DNA of 64,000 nucleotides from an uncultured Bacteroidales bacterium (lineage in GTDB: Bacteria > Bacteroidota > Bacteroidia > Bacteroidales > UBA932). The stretch lies in the NCBI GenBank assembly GCA_905234795.1, contig CAJOIQ010000001.1:1-64000 (forward strand), read 5' to 3'. Below the pieces are notes generated by a model, which worked only from the letters and a program-made list of their open reading frames with translations, did not search any database and was not told where the DNA came from. Shown here in pieces: positions 40,777-49,859 of this stretch (position 1 is its first letter; each line of letters opens with the position of its first letter). Both the position numbers and the translations under genes were made by a program.

Positions 40777-42336
40777 ATGATAGTATATATTCACGCCGCC
40801 AAATGCATGGGCATTGAGGCCGTCCCCGTGACGGTAGAGGTCAACATTACGCTGGGAGTGGGCATCCATCTGGTAGGGCTGGCCGATGCCGCCGTCAAGG
40901 AAAGCCTGCTGCGCACGGTCACGGCCTTGCAGGCCAAGGGCTTTCACGTTCCCGGAATGAAAATCGTCATCAATCTGGCACCCGCCGACGTGCACAAACA
41001 AGGCAGCGGTTACGACCTTCCCATCGCCCTGGGCGTTATCGCAGCCTCCGGCCAGCGCCACCTTCCCGCCCTGGACAAATATCTGATTATGGGAGAACTG
41101 GGCCTGGACGGCAGCATCCGTCCGGTGAGCGGAACGCTCCCCGTGGTGGAACTGGCGCAGCGCTCGGGCTTCCGGGGTTGCATCCTTCCGGAAGAATCGG
41201 CCCTGGAGGCTGTGGATTACGCCGGAGTGGACATTTTCGGGGTGCGGACGCTGGAAGACGTGCTGCGCATCCTGGCCGGGGAGGAAGACCCCTCGGACCT
41301 TCTCATCTGGAACTCCGACCTGTATAAGCGGGCGCTGGAGGCGTCGGCAAAACCCCGGCGGGACTACATGGATTTTGCCGATATCATCGGCCAGGAAGGT
41401 GCCCGACGCGGGGTGGAGATTGCCTGTGCGGGGCAGCACAACATACTTCTTATCGGCGCTCCGGGAAGCGGAAAAAGCTCTATTGCCAAGGCCCTGGCGG
41501 GCATTTTGCCGCCCATGAGCCTGGAGGAGAGCGCCATCACTTCCAAGGTGTATTCCGTGGCCGGCCGATCCTCCGGAGGCCTGGGTTTCATCCGCACCCG
41601 GCCCTTCCGTTCTCCGCATATCTCGGCCTCCAAAGCGGCCATGCTGGGTGGCGGCAGCGGGGACAATATCCTGCCCGGAGAAGTGTCCCTGGCCACCAAC
41701 GGCGTGCTGTTCCTGGACGAATTCTGCGAGGCGCCGAAAAGTACGCTGGAAGCCCTCCGAGGGCCGCTGGAAGACCGCAAGGTGACGGTTTCCAGGCTCA
41801 AAGCCAAAGTGGAGTATCCCGCCTCCTTCATGCTGGTGGCGGCTTCCAATCCCTGCCCCTGCGGCTACTACGGAGAAGGCAACCGTTGCACCTGCACGCC
41901 CAGTCAGCGCATGACGTATCTCTCCAAGCTTTCCGGGCCCATTATGGACAGAATAGACCTGCAACTGTGGATGCATCCCGTGGAGACATCGGCCCTGGTG
42001 CGGGGCGGAAAGGCCGAGCCGTCCGAAGCCATTGCCGCGCGGGTGCTGAAAGCCCGGAAAATCCAGCGGGAGCGCTTTGCCGGCAGCGGGATCTTCTGCA
42101 ATTCCGAGATGAATTCCAAGCAGCTGGAAAAGTATTGTCCCCTGGACGACGAGTGCAAGGACCTGCTGGAGTGTATCATCGACCGGATGGGCCTGAGCGC
42201 CCGCGCCTTCACCCGCATCGTCAAGATTGCCCGCACCATCGCCGACCTGGCCGGAAGCGCACAAATCCAACCTTCCCACTTGTCCGAAGCCGCCCTCTAC
42301 CGCTTCCTGGACCGCCGGAATATCCTGGATTTGTAA
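40777..42336 (+). CDS. YifB/ComM family AAA+ ATPase (Mg-chelatase-like)
   Basis: 519 aa. An N-terminal Lon-protease-like fold (IYIHAAKCMGIEAVPVTVEVNITLGVGIHLVGLADAAVKE) is followed by an AAA+ module with Walker A GAPGSGKSS, Walker B VLFLDEF and a zinc-type NPCPCGYYG ... CTC loop, then the C-terminal Mg-chelatase domain. ComM is a hexameric helicase that drives branch migration during natural transformation; YifB homologues are widespread beyond naturally competent species. The AT-rich hicAB pair starts 27 nt downstream. Confidence 0.93.
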   Translation: MIVYIHAAKCMGIEAVPVTVEVNITLGVGIHLVGLADAAVKESLLRTVTALQAKGFHVPGMKIVINLAPADVHKQGSGYDLPIALGVIAASGQRHLPALDKYLIMGELGLDGSIRPVSGTLPVVELAQRSGFRGCILPEESALEAVDYAGVDIFGVRTLEDVLRILAGEEDPSDLLIWNSDLYKRALEASAKPRRDYMDFADIIGQEGARRGVEIACAGQHNILLIGAPGSGKSSIAKALAGILPPMSLEESAITSKVYSVAGRSSGGLGFIRTRPFRSPHISASKAAMLGGGSGDNILPGEVSLATNGVLFLDEFCEAPKSTLEALRGPLEDRKVTVSRLKAKVEYPASFMLVAASNPCPCGYYGEGNRCTCTPSQRMTYLSKLSGPIMDRIDLQLWMHPVETSALVRGGKAEPSEAIAARVLKARKIQRERFAGSGIFCNSEMNSKQLEKYCPLDDECKDLLECIIDRMGLSARAFTRIVKIARTIADLAGSAQIQPSHLSEAALYRFLDRRNILDL

Positions 42337-42361
42337 AATAGTATCATTTTTAGTATCTTTG
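42330..42361 (+). promoter_or_regulatory. hicAB promoter
   Basis: TTTG at 42330-42333 and TATCTTTG at 42354-42361, spaced by 20 nt, with only 2 nt before the hicA ATG. The -33 element overlaps the end of yifB. Confidence 0.65.
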
Positions 42362-42363
42362 TC

Positions 42364-42615
42364 ATGTCAACGAAAGAGAAATTGATAGAACGGTTTAAAA
42401 CCATTCCAAGTGATTTTACGTTTGATGAATTGATAAGGTTGTTTAATGCGTTTGGTTTTATAGTAAACAACAAAGGAGCCACGTCAGGATCCCGGGTCCG
42501 ATTAGAAAAAGGGACTGACTATTTTAACCTTCATAGACCGCATCCTGGTAATGTGGTAAAACAATCAGCCTTGAAAAGTGTTTATCGTTATTTGAATAGT
42601 CTAGAATTAATATAA
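42364..42615 (+). CDS. hicA: HicA-family mRNA interferase toxin
   Basis: 83-aa small double-stranded-RNA-binding-like protein. Helix 1 is FTFDELIRLFNAFGF, followed by the strand pair GATSGSRVRLEKGTDYFNLHRPHPGN and a final helix VYRYLNSLELI. In this HicA subgroup the GSH motif reads GSR, and the conserved histidines sit in LHRPHP. It is expected to cleave mRNA or tmRNA. It is much more AT-rich than yifB and tsaE on either side, and its stop overlaps the hicB start by 1 nt. Confidence 0.82.
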   Translation: MSTKEKLIERFKTIPSDFTFDELIRLFNAFGFIVNNKGATSGSRVRLEKGTDYFNLHRPHPGNVVKQSALKSVYRYLNSLELI

Positions 42616-42947
42616 TGGGTTACTTACATTACAAAGGTTACACTGGAAGTGTAGAGTATGATGAGGAAGATAATTACTTCTTCGGTCACGTTCTTGGGCT
42701 TCATCGGGATGGTATTATCTACGAAGGAGACTCTGCAGAGAGTTTAAAAAAGGATTTTGAAGACGGGATTGAGGATTACTTGACGCATTGTCTAGAGAGT
42801 GGAAAACAACCGGAAAAACCTTATAGTGGAAAAACGATCATTCGGATAGGAGCCCAATTACATGAAGCGGCAGCTTTGAAGGCACGTGCTCAAGGTATCA
42901 GTCTTAATGAATTCATCAACCGAGCCATTCAATTAGCTGTATTATGA
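42615..42947 (+). CDS. hicB: HicB-family antitoxin
   Basis: 110 aa. The N-terminus is the degenerate RNase H-like HicB fold (YKGYTGSVEYDEEDNYFFGHVLGL, then GDSAESLKKDFEDGIEDYL). The C-terminus is a ribbon-helix-helix DNA-binding domain (IIRIGAQLHEAAALKARAQGISLNEFINRAIQ) for autorepression. It is AT-rich like hicA. The 3' end overlaps the tsaE start by 4 nt, so the toxin-antitoxin pair is tightly joined to the chromosomal gene downstream. Confidence 0.88.
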   Translation: MGYLHYKGYTGSVEYDEEDNYFFGHVLGLHRDGIIYEGDSAESLKKDFEDGIEDYLTHCLESGKQPEKPYSGKTIIRIGAQLHEAAALKARAQGISLNEFINRAIQLAVL

Positions 42948-43369
42948 ATTATCAGATTGTCATAGCCGGTCTGGAGGATTTGGACCGGGCGGCCAGGGAG
43001 TTCCTGAAGGCTATAGGGAAAACCACGCTGGTGGCGTTCTATGCGCCGATGGGAGCGGGGAAAACCACGTTCACCACGGCCGTGTGCAAGGCGCTGGGAG
43101 TGAATGAGGACGCCATCAGTTCCCCCACCTTCGCTATTGTTAATGAATACCGCAGCGGGGCGGGAGAGCCCATCTATCACTTTGACTTTTATCGGATTGA
43201 ACGGCCCGAAGAAGCCCTGGACATCGGCCTGTACGACTATCTGGATTCCGGCGCCCTGTGCCTGATGGAATGGCCGGAAAACATTGAAGGCCTCTTGCCG
43301 GAAGAGACCTTGCGTGTACACATTGCCGTGAATCCCGACGGCAGCAGGACGCTGGGCTGGGAGGATTAA
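42944..43369 (+). CDS. tsaE: tRNA threonylcarbamoyladenosine biosynthesis ATPase TsaE
   Basis: 141-aa ATPase required with TsaB/TsaD for the t6A37 modification of ANN-decoding tRNAs. Walker A is APMGAGKTTF, followed by ISSPTFAIVNEY and IYHFDFYRIERPEEALDIGLYDYLDSG with the conserved acidic residues, and LMEWPENI. It returns to GC-rich codon use. Its stop overlaps that of the convergent cotH-like gene by 4 nt. The start overlaps hicB, so the essential gene may be transcribed from the hicAB promoter. Confidence 0.93.
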   Translation: MNYQIVIAGLEDLDRAAREFLKAIGKTTLVAFYAPMGAGKTTFTTAVCKALGVNEDAISSPTFAIVNEYRSGAGEPIYHFDFYRIERPEEALDIGLYDYLDSGALCLMEWPENIEGLLPEETLRVHIAVNPDGSRTLGWED

Positions 43370-44988
43370 AGCTTTGACCCAACCACCTTCAGGTGGGTTT
43401 TGTAGTTGTCTTTCAGGCGGTCGATGGCCGAGTCGAAGGACAGGTTTTCGTCGCCGTTGATGATTTGCCAGCCGTTCATGTTGCGGTCGTCGGCCGGGTT
43501 CCACATGGCAAAATTCAGTTTGGCCGATTCCTTTAGCAGCACGCGGCATTCCTCCATGTAGTCCGGAATGGTTTCCAGCTGGGGCAGAAGCTCCTGGAAA
43601 CGCGCTTTCACCCGGGCCTTGAAGGCCGGATCCCTGAACAGGCGGCTGTACCAGATGGCATCACCGCAAACCAGACCGGTCTTACCCTGGGGAGAGGTGT
43701 TGAAGGACAGCACGCCCCAGTCGAAGTCCCACACGGGGCCGGCGGTGAGCAGGCCGTCCTTATCCTTGTGGAAGAATACGCTGCCGGGGTTGTTGAGCTC
43801 GTGGTTGGTCATTACCTCGAACACAATCCAGTAGTCGATGAACGAATCCACGTCCAGGTACTTGGCGTAGCCGTTCTCGGGATCGGCAAAACCGTCCCCG
43901 TAAACCACGGATGCAACCTCGGAAATATAACTCTTGGCATAGGATTTCTGCTGAGCGGTAATTTCGTCGGAATCCGGGTATTTGATGCCGAAGGGAATAC
44001 CGTTACCCATGCCCCAGCAGGTGCCGTGCGGGTCTATCCACTGCACGGGATTATCGTAGTGGAAGTCCAGTTCGAAGAGATAACCATCCTCCTTGGAAAT
44101 GTTCACGCGGTCTTTGTCCACTCTCACCTGCTCGATGAGAAGATACGTTCCCCGGTGTTTCCCGTTGAGCACCAGTTCTACGGGAACGCTGTGCGGCGTC
44201 CAGGCCAGATGAGTCATGAATGATGCCACTTTCATGGACACCATGTTGCGCATGAGCGTACGGTCCATGAAGTTGGCCAGCAGCACCCAGCGCTTGTGTT
44301 TGTGCATACCGAAGACGCCCTGTTGCTCGTCAAACGCAATGAGATAGGGTTTCTTGGGCCATTCCCAGGTGGTGTTTCCGCGGCCGCGGATGCGGCATTT
44401 GGCCGTTGGCAGGCCCGGGAGTTCGTCCGTGCCCTCAATGGTCACATTGCCGTTGACAAAAGTGGTCTTGGAGGTGATGTCGTAACCGGATTCCGTGTTC
44501 ATATATACCACCGGAAGACCGGTCTTCGTGACCTTGGAAAGAGGGTCGTACGTCACGCTGATATTGATTCCGGCCGATTGGACGATGGACTCCACGCCGG
44601 TATCGGCATTGCGGGAGACGATGGCGATGCTGGCCCGGGTGTCGTACCGGCTGTCCGTTTCGGCATCGGCGATAACGGCCAGATAAGTTCCCTGCGTCTC
44701 GGTAGGGGTAACTCCCTTCAGATAAAAATCCACGGGCTCACGGCCGCCGGGAAGCAGGAGTTTCACCTGGCATCCGGAAGAACCCACGTTATAATTGAAC
44801 GGGTAGGCGGCGTCCTTGACGGTAAACTCCACCTGGGCCGACTCCCCTTCCGGGAGCACCAGTGTATAGGCCGATACCGTGATAGTCCTGAGCACGGGAG
44901 TCTCTGCCTTGGGCAGGATTTCCTTGCGCTGGGAACAGCCGCCGGAGAGTGCCAGCAGCAATACCGGTATCAACCATTTTGTTTTCAC
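43366..44988 (-). CDS. CotH-like kinase-domain lipoprotein
   Basis: 540 aa. The start is GTG at 44988, giving signal MKTKWLIPVLLLALSGGC with a lipobox. About 150 residues of N-terminal beta structure precede the CotH domain (RIRGRGNTTWEWPKKPYLIAFD, MHKHKRWVLLANFMDRTLMRNMVSMKVA, GTYLLIEQVRVDKDRVNI, PVWDFDWGVLSFN), whose conserved Asp residues resemble the CotH active site. Spore-coat CotH is an atypical protein kinase. Exported Bacteroidetes versions are common near PULs but their role is unknown. It is last in the beta-glucan locus and has its own promoter 5 nt from the start codon. Confidence 0.85.
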   Translation of the reverse strand: MKTKWLIPVLLLALSGGCSQRKEILPKAETPVLRTITVSAYTLVLPEGESAQVEFTVKDAAYPFNYNVGSSGCQVKLLLPGGREPVDFYLKGVTPTETQGTYLAVIADAETDSRYDTRASIAIVSRNADTGVESIVQSAGINISVTYDPLSKVTKTGLPVVYMNTESGYDITSKTTFVNGNVTIEGTDELPGLPTAKCRIRGRGNTTWEWPKKPYLIAFDEQQGVFGMHKHKRWVLLANFMDRTLMRNMVSMKVASFMTHLAWTPHSVPVELVLNGKHRGTYLLIEQVRVDKDRVNISKEDGYLFELDFHYDNPVQWIDPHGTCWGMGNGIPFGIKYPDSDEITAQQKSYAKSYISEVASVVYGDGFADPENGYAKYLDVDSFIDYWIVFEVMTNHELNNPGSVFFHKDKDGLLTAGPVWDFDWGVLSFNTSPQGKTGLVCGDAIWYSRLFRDPAFKARVKARFQELLPQLETIPDYMEECRVLLKESAKLNFAMWNPADDRNMNGWQIINGDENLSFDSAIDRLKDNYKTHLKVVGSKL

Positions 44989-44993
44989 GGATG

Positions 44994-45001
44994 CAAAGAT
45001 A
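44994..45001 (-). promoter_or_regulatory. -7 promoter box of the CotH-like gene
   Basis: Minus-strand TATCTTTG in the 18-nt gap between the GH30 stop and the CotH-like GTG start, 5 nt from the start codon. It would allow expression independent of the glucan operon. Confidence 0.6.
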
Positions 45002-45006
45002 CCATT

Positions 45007-46476
45007 TTATTCCGTCCAAAGAACAGACTGGATGGATTTTGCGGGGATTTTACAGGGAACGGACACTTTCCCGCTCACCAGGTTCACCATGAGCTGCTCA
45101 CTGCTCTCGTTGAGGAAGAGCACGGCCTGGGAGCCGTCGGGGTTGCGGAACCACAGGTAAGTGAGGCCGGTGGAGGAATAACCGGAGGTGCCCAGACGCA
45201 CGGCTCCGGGCTGGAGCACTTTGGAGCACTGGGCCACATTGTAGTAGTGCGAGTTGCGCACCAGGGAATGGTCCTTGGAATTCAGGGTGACAGCGCCCCA
45301 GCAGGTGCCGCATCCGCCGGGCCGATACGGCTTGTGCTCGCTGTCCAGCATCAGGTTCCACAGGGTGACGCCCTTGCCGAAGCGCGACAGCGTTCCCATG
45401 AAAATATCCCGGAAGTCGTTGATGAGGCAGCCGTCGAAACTGTAGTTCCAGGTGCCGATGGAGGCTTCCGTGAAATAGATTTCTTTGTCGGGGGCGCTGT
45501 TGTGGATCTTGTCCAGTACGCTCACATTGCCTCCGTAGTTGTGCCAGGCGCTGCCCGCCACATAGGCCGATGCATCGGCGTCGGCGTAGATGCGCAGCGG
45601 ATAATCGGCCTGGTCGCTCATGCCGTCGTAATTGTAATTGTGGTCGAAGAGCAGGATCTTGGCCTTGATGCCGGCCTTGGCAAACGCAGGGCCCACGGCC
45701 TCCTTGATGAAGGACAGCTGGTCGGCCCAGGGCATGTACAGCGACATGGAATTGCCGCGGTTCAGGGGCTCGTTCTGGAGGGTTACCGCCTGGATATGAT
45801 ATCCCCGGCTTTCCATCTCCCGGATCCATTTCACAAAATACTGGGCGTAATCCTGATAGTGGAGCGGATTCAGCCGGCCCCCTGTCCACTTGCTGTACGG
45901 CAGCGATCCGTTCTCCCCCATCTTCATCCACACCGGGCAGCTCCAGGGAGAGCCGATGATCTTCACGTCCGGGTTAATCCGGTAAATCTGGTCCAGGATG
46001 GGGAATACCCACTGCTCGTCCGAGGGATGAACGGAAAAGTTCTCCATGCCGGGCGTGTCGCACCAGGTGAACTCGTCCATGGAAAAGTCGGATCCGCCGA
46101 TGCACACGCGGATAAGGGAGGAGCCGATGCCCTTTTCCCGGCTGAAAATTTCTTCCAGAAAAGCGGTGCGGTCCGCTGCGTCCATCAGCATAAGGTTGTA
46201 GCAGCTGGCCTGGGTGATGGCCAGGCCGAAGCCGTCTACCGTCTGATAACTGGTTCCGTCCAGGGACACTTTGTAGAAGTTCACGTCCTCCGGTTTTCCC
46301 AGCACAAGCTGGCTGGGTTCCATCCGTGCGCCGGCCACCGAGGTAGTGTACACCCGGGCGTAAGACTTCGCGGAAGGATCCGGTGCGGGATCGGGATCCG
46401 GCGTCACCGCCGAGGAAGGCCCGCAGGAAGAGAACAGGTACAGAGCAAGAAGGAGCAGGGACCGCATACTTTTCAT
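45007..46476 (-). CDS. GH30 family beta-glucanase, probable endo-beta-1,6-glucanase
   Basis: 489-aa secreted enzyme (signal LLALYLFSSC, likely lipoprotein). GH30 features: QTVDGFGLAITQASC near the start of the barrel, WSCPVWMK, VTLQNEP with the acid/base Glu, and IYFTEASIG with the nucleophile Glu. A small beta-sandwich closes the C-terminus. GH30_3 enzymes cleave beta-1,6-glucan, and the PUL context (SusCD, GH3, GH16) matches known Bacteroides beta-1,6-glucan loci. It lies 5 nt downstream of the GH3 gene. Confidence 0.9.
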   Translation of the reverse strand: MKSMRSLLLLALYLFSSCGPSSAVTPDPDPAPDPSAKSYARVYTTSVAGARMEPSQLVLGKPEDVNFYKVSLDGTSYQTVDGFGLAITQASCYNLMLMDAADRTAFLEEIFSREKGIGSSLIRVCIGGSDFSMDEFTWCDTPGMENFSVHPSDEQWVFPILDQIYRINPDVKIIGSPWSCPVWMKMGENGSLPYSKWTGGRLNPLHYQDYAQYFVKWIREMESRGYHIQAVTLQNEPLNRGNSMSLYMPWADQLSFIKEAVGPAFAKAGIKAKILLFDHNYNYDGMSDQADYPLRIYADADASAYVAGSAWHNYGGNVSVLDKIHNSAPDKEIYFTEASIGTWNYSFDGCLINDFRDIFMGTLSRFGKGVTLWNLMLDSEHKPYRPGGCGTCWGAVTLNSKDHSLVRNSHYYNVAQCSKVLQPGAVRLGTSGYSSTGLTYLWFRNPDGSQAVLFLNESSEQLMVNLVSGKVSVPCKIPAKSIQSVLWTE

Positions 46477-46481
46477 AACAA

Positions 46482-48719
46482 CTATAATACTTTAAAGGAT
46501 AGAGCCTCGCCGGAATCGCTGTCTCCGGCCACCCACAGCTGGAAGTCTCCGGCTTCCACTTTCTTCACGCCGTCCAGGCCCACGAAGGCGAGTTCCCGTA
46601 CGGGAATCTTCACCGTGAGGGTGCGGCTTTCTCCGGCTTTAAGGCTCACGCGCTGGAAGGCCTTGAGTTCCTTCACCGGGCGGGTGATGGAGCCCACCAG
46701 GTCACGCACGTACACCTGGGCCACCTCGGTGCCGTCATAGGCGCCGGTATTGGCCAGGGTGAAGGTTACGCTGATGGTGTCGTCGGCTTTGTAGGCCTCC
46801 TTATCCAGGCCGATGCCGGAATAGGCAAAGCTGGTGTAGCTGAGGCCGTAGCCGAAGGGGAACAGCGGATAGGCGCCGTAATCCAGATAGTAGGAGGTGT
46901 TGCCCAGGGACGTCTGGCCGGCTTCGGCCGGGATGTCGTCCAGCAGGGTTTCTCCCCTGTACGGACGGCCGGTCATGTTGTGGCTGTAGTACAGCGGGGC
47001 CTGACCCACCGTGCGCAGGAAGGTAATGGGCGTTTTTCCGGAAGGATTGGCATCTCCGAAGATGAGGTTGGCAAGTGCCGGACCGCCCATGGTACCGGGA
47101 TGGAAGCTGTACAGCATGGCATCCACGTTGGGAAGGTCGCGCTCGATGGTGAGCGGACGGCCTGCCATCACGGTGGCTACCACCGGCTTACCGGCGGTCT
47201 TCAGGGCCGCAAGCAGTTCGCTCTGGGAGCCCTTCAGGTTCAGGTCGGCCAGGGAGTGGGCCTCACCGGAGAGGATGGCTTCCTCTCCCAAGAACACCAG
47301 CACTACGTCGGCGCGGTGTGCCGCGGCCACTACGTCGGCAAAGCTGTTACGTTTTTCGCGACTGTAAGTGAGGCCGGGGACATAGTCCACCTTGCCGGGA
47401 AAACGCTCCTGTAAAGCCTTGAGAGGCGTCACGGAATGCGCTTTTTCACCGTCGAAGGCCCAGGTGCCCAACTGGTCGTGCGGGGCGTTGGCCATGGGAC
47501 CGGTGACCAGGATGCGGGCGCCGGCTTTGAGCGGAAGGACGCCGTCGTTCTTGAGCAGGATGACAGATTCCTCAACGGTCTTCTGGGCCGATGCCAGATG
47601 CTCGGGAGCATACTGCACCGCCTTGGCGGCTTCCACGTCCACATAGGGATTCTCGAACAGGCCCAGCAGCACTTTCACGCGCAGGATGTTGCGCACGGCG
47701 TTGTCGATGGTCTTCATGCTCACGGCTCCGCTCCTGACCAGTTCTTCCAGATGAGAGAGGAAGCCGAAGGTCATCATGTCCATGTCCACACCGGCGTTCA
47801 CGGCCTTTTCGGCCACGTCCTTGCGGTCTGTGCCAAAACCATGGTTGATCATTTCGCCCATGGAATTCCAGTCGGTGACCACCAGGCCGTCGAAGCCCCA
47901 TTCGCCGCGGAGGACGTCCTTCACTACGAAGGTATTGCCCGTGGAAGGCACGCCGTCGTTGTCGTTGAAGGAAGTCATCAGCGTCATGGCTCCAGCCTTG
48001 ATGGCGGCCTCGAACGGAGGCAGATACACATTGCGCAGCTGGCGTTCGGTGAGGTAAGTGCTGTTGTAGTCACGGCCGCCTTCGGCAGCGCCGTAACCCA
48101 CGAAATGCTTTACGCAGGCGGCCATGGAGGTGCTGTCCAGGCTGGAACCCTGGTAACCGCGCACCATGGCTTCTCCCATCCGGGCGTCCAGGTAAGTGTC
48201 CTCACCGCTGCCCTCGGCAATGCGGCCCCAGCGGGGATCGCGGGCAATGTCCAGCATGGGCGAGAACGTCCAGCGCACACCCTGGGCGGTAGCCTCAACG
48301 GCTGCCACACGGGCACCCTCTTCCACCATAGCGGGGTCAAAAGTAGCCGCCAGGCCCAGGGGAATGGGATAGATGGTGTGGAATCCGTGAATGACGTCGC
48401 GGCCCACCAGCAGCGGGATGTGCAGGCGGGATTCCTCTACGGCAATGCGCTGGAATTCATTCAGCTTCACCGGGTCCACCTCGTTCAGGATGGAGCCGAT
48501 CTGGCCTTTGCGCAGGGCGTCGGCATAATTGGACACCTCTCCCCCGGCGGAAACCTGGTTCATCTGGCCGATTTTCTCGGCCAGGGTCATCTGCGAGAGC
48601 AGTTTCTCCACGCGTTTTTCCACCTCGGGGGTGCTGCCCACGGTGGTGCCTTGCTGTCCCGTGCAGGAGAACAAAAGCAGCACCAGGGCCGACAGGTATA
48701 GGTTTCGGATACTTTTCAT
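46482..48719 (-). CDS. GH3 family beta-glucosidase
   Basis: 745 aa with a lipoprotein signal (LVLLLFSC). GH3 N-terminal barrel: MTLAEKIGQMNQVS, FSPMLDIARDPRWGRIAEGSGED, VKHFVGYGAAEGGRDYN and the nucleophile aspartate in GLVVTDWNSM. The alpha/beta sandwich domain follows (GPMANAPHDQLGTW), then a fibronectin-like C-terminal domain (GTEVAQVYVRD ... LKAFQRVSLKAGES). It would trim beta-linked gluco-oligosaccharides from the non-reducing end to glucose. It lies between the GH16 and GH30 genes with 3-5-nt gaps. Confidence 0.95.
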   Translation of the reverse strand: MKSIRNLYLSALVLLLFSCTGQQGTTVGSTPEVEKRVEKLLSQMTLAEKIGQMNQVSAGGEVSNYADALRKGQIGSILNEVDPVKLNEFQRIAVEESRLHIPLLVGRDVIHGFHTIYPIPLGLAATFDPAMVEEGARVAAVEATAQGVRWTFSPMLDIARDPRWGRIAEGSGEDTYLDARMGEAMVRGYQGSSLDSTSMAACVKHFVGYGAAEGGRDYNSTYLTERQLRNVYLPPFEAAIKAGAMTLMTSFNDNDGVPSTGNTFVVKDVLRGEWGFDGLVVTDWNSMGEMINHGFGTDRKDVAEKAVNAGVDMDMMTFGFLSHLEELVRSGAVSMKTIDNAVRNILRVKVLLGLFENPYVDVEAAKAVQYAPEHLASAQKTVEESVILLKNDGVLPLKAGARILVTGPMANAPHDQLGTWAFDGEKAHSVTPLKALQERFPGKVDYVPGLTYSREKRNSFADVVAAAHRADVVLVFLGEEAILSGEAHSLADLNLKGSQSELLAALKTAGKPVVATVMAGRPLTIERDLPNVDAMLYSFHPGTMGGPALANLIFGDANPSGKTPITFLRTVGQAPLYYSHNMTGRPYRGETLLDDIPAEAGQTSLGNTSYYLDYGAYPLFPFGYGLSYTSFAYSGIGLDKEAYKADDTISVTFTLANTGAYDGTEVAQVYVRDLVGSITRPVKELKAFQRVSLKAGESRTLTVKIPVRELAFVGLDGVKKVEAGDFQLWVAGDSDSGEALSFKVL

Positions 48720-48722
48720 CGT

Positions 48723-49859
48723 TTATTTTTTCTTGAATACGCGGACGTATGCTACTTTCATCGTGCAAGGGAGCGCCGACTCATCTACACCCTGGTTTCC
48801 TCCCCAGTCTCCTCCCCAGGCGAGGTTGAGAATAAGGTAAAAGTTCTTATTGAACGGCCAGGTATCGTCATTCCCCTTCTTGTCGTTCAAAAACGTAAAG
48901 TGCAGTTTTCTGTCTACATAGAAATTGAGGGCCTCCGGCGTCCATTCCAGCGCATAGATGTGATAACCATCTTCGGCCCCAGCCGTGAGTTGCTCATGGG
49001 TTTTCTGGGTATTATTTTTGTGGTTATAACTTGCGCAATGAATAGACGAAGAAGTATAATTGGCATGATAGCCCACTTCTTCCATAATGTCAATTTCGCC
49101 GCAACCGGGCCAGCCGCGGCTGAAGTCGTCGGGCATCATCCAATAGGCAGGCCATGTTCCTTTCCCCTTGGGAAGCCAGATAGCTGCCTCCATGTAACCA
49201 TAGGTCCAGGACTTCTTGGAATACATACGGGCCGAGATGATATCTTTGCCCTCTTTGATGGCTCGAATGTTCAAGACGCCATCTTCAACGAACGCCGTAC
49301 GTACCCCATTGCGGCCTCCGGCCACATAGGTTTGCAACTCATTGTTCACCCACCCCGCCGGTTTGCTTTCGAAACGCCATTTGTTGGCATCGGGAAGGGA
49401 TCCGTCCTCCAGATCAAACTCATCATTCCAGTCCAGCTGATAACCCTCCGGGGTTACCATATCTTCCGGAGCGACGGGTGGCGCGGGCTTTTCCTTTCCG
49501 GTTTGGGATACTTCTACCGTCTTGGAATCACTTCCATAGCGAAAAGTGATGACATTGCTGCGCGTGTCGTAGGTTTTGTTCTCCGCTATTTTCACGGTAA
49601 CAGGAGTAGTTCCCGCTACTCCCCCAGAGGGAGACACGGTGCACCACTCCTTGTCGGAAGCCGCAACGCCCCAGTCGCAATCGGCCGTGACAGTGAGAGT
49701 TTCGGTGGTGGCGGCATCGGCCACAGAAAGGCTTGAGGGATTCACGCTCAGGGTCCCAGCCGACGCGGGTTGCGCCGGCTTGGAACCGCAAGCTGTGATT
49801 AAAAGGGTTGCCGCGGCAAGCGGCAGCAGCAACCCTTTTATGGTGTTGAGCAAATTCAT
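48723..49859 (-). CDS. BACON-GH16 beta-glucanase (laminarinase-like) lipoprotein
   Basis: 378 aa. Lipoprotein signal (LLITAC), a BACON domain at about 37-118 (VNPSSLSVADAATTETLTVTADCDWGV), then GH16 at about 135-378 starting YQLDWNDEFD. The catalytic motif is GEIDIMEEVG, the beta-bulge form typical of laminarinases (two catalytic Glu around Asp). Other family signatures: SARMYSKKSWTYGYMEAAIWLP, YALEWTPEALNFYVD and LILNLAWGGDWGG. It probably endo-cleaves beta-1,3-glucan at the cell surface. Its start overlaps the stop of the binding-protein gene by 1 nt. Confidence 0.93.
   Translation of the reverse strand: MNLLNTIKGLLLPLAAATLLITACGSKPAQPASAGTLSVNPSSLSVADAATTETLTVTADCDWGVAASDKEWCTVSPSGGVAGTTPVTVKIAENKTYDTRSNVITFRYGSDSKTVEVSQTGKEKPAPPVAPEDMVTPEGYQLDWNDEFDLEDGSLPDANKWRFESKPAGWVNNELQTYVAGGRNGVRTAFVEDGVLNIRAIKEGKDIISARMYSKKSWTYGYMEAAIWLPKGKGTWPAYWMMPDDFSRGWPGCGEIDIMEEVGYHANYTSSSIHCASYNHKNNTQKTHEQLTAGAEDGYHIYALEWTPEALNFYVDRKLHFTFLNDKKGNDDTWPFNKNFYLILNLAWGGDWGGNQGVDESALPCTMKVAYVRVFKKK

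Noticed and set aside
44296-46740. Plus-strand ORF of 814 aa
   Set aside because: Antisense of the CotH-like and GH30 genes. No motif of its own.
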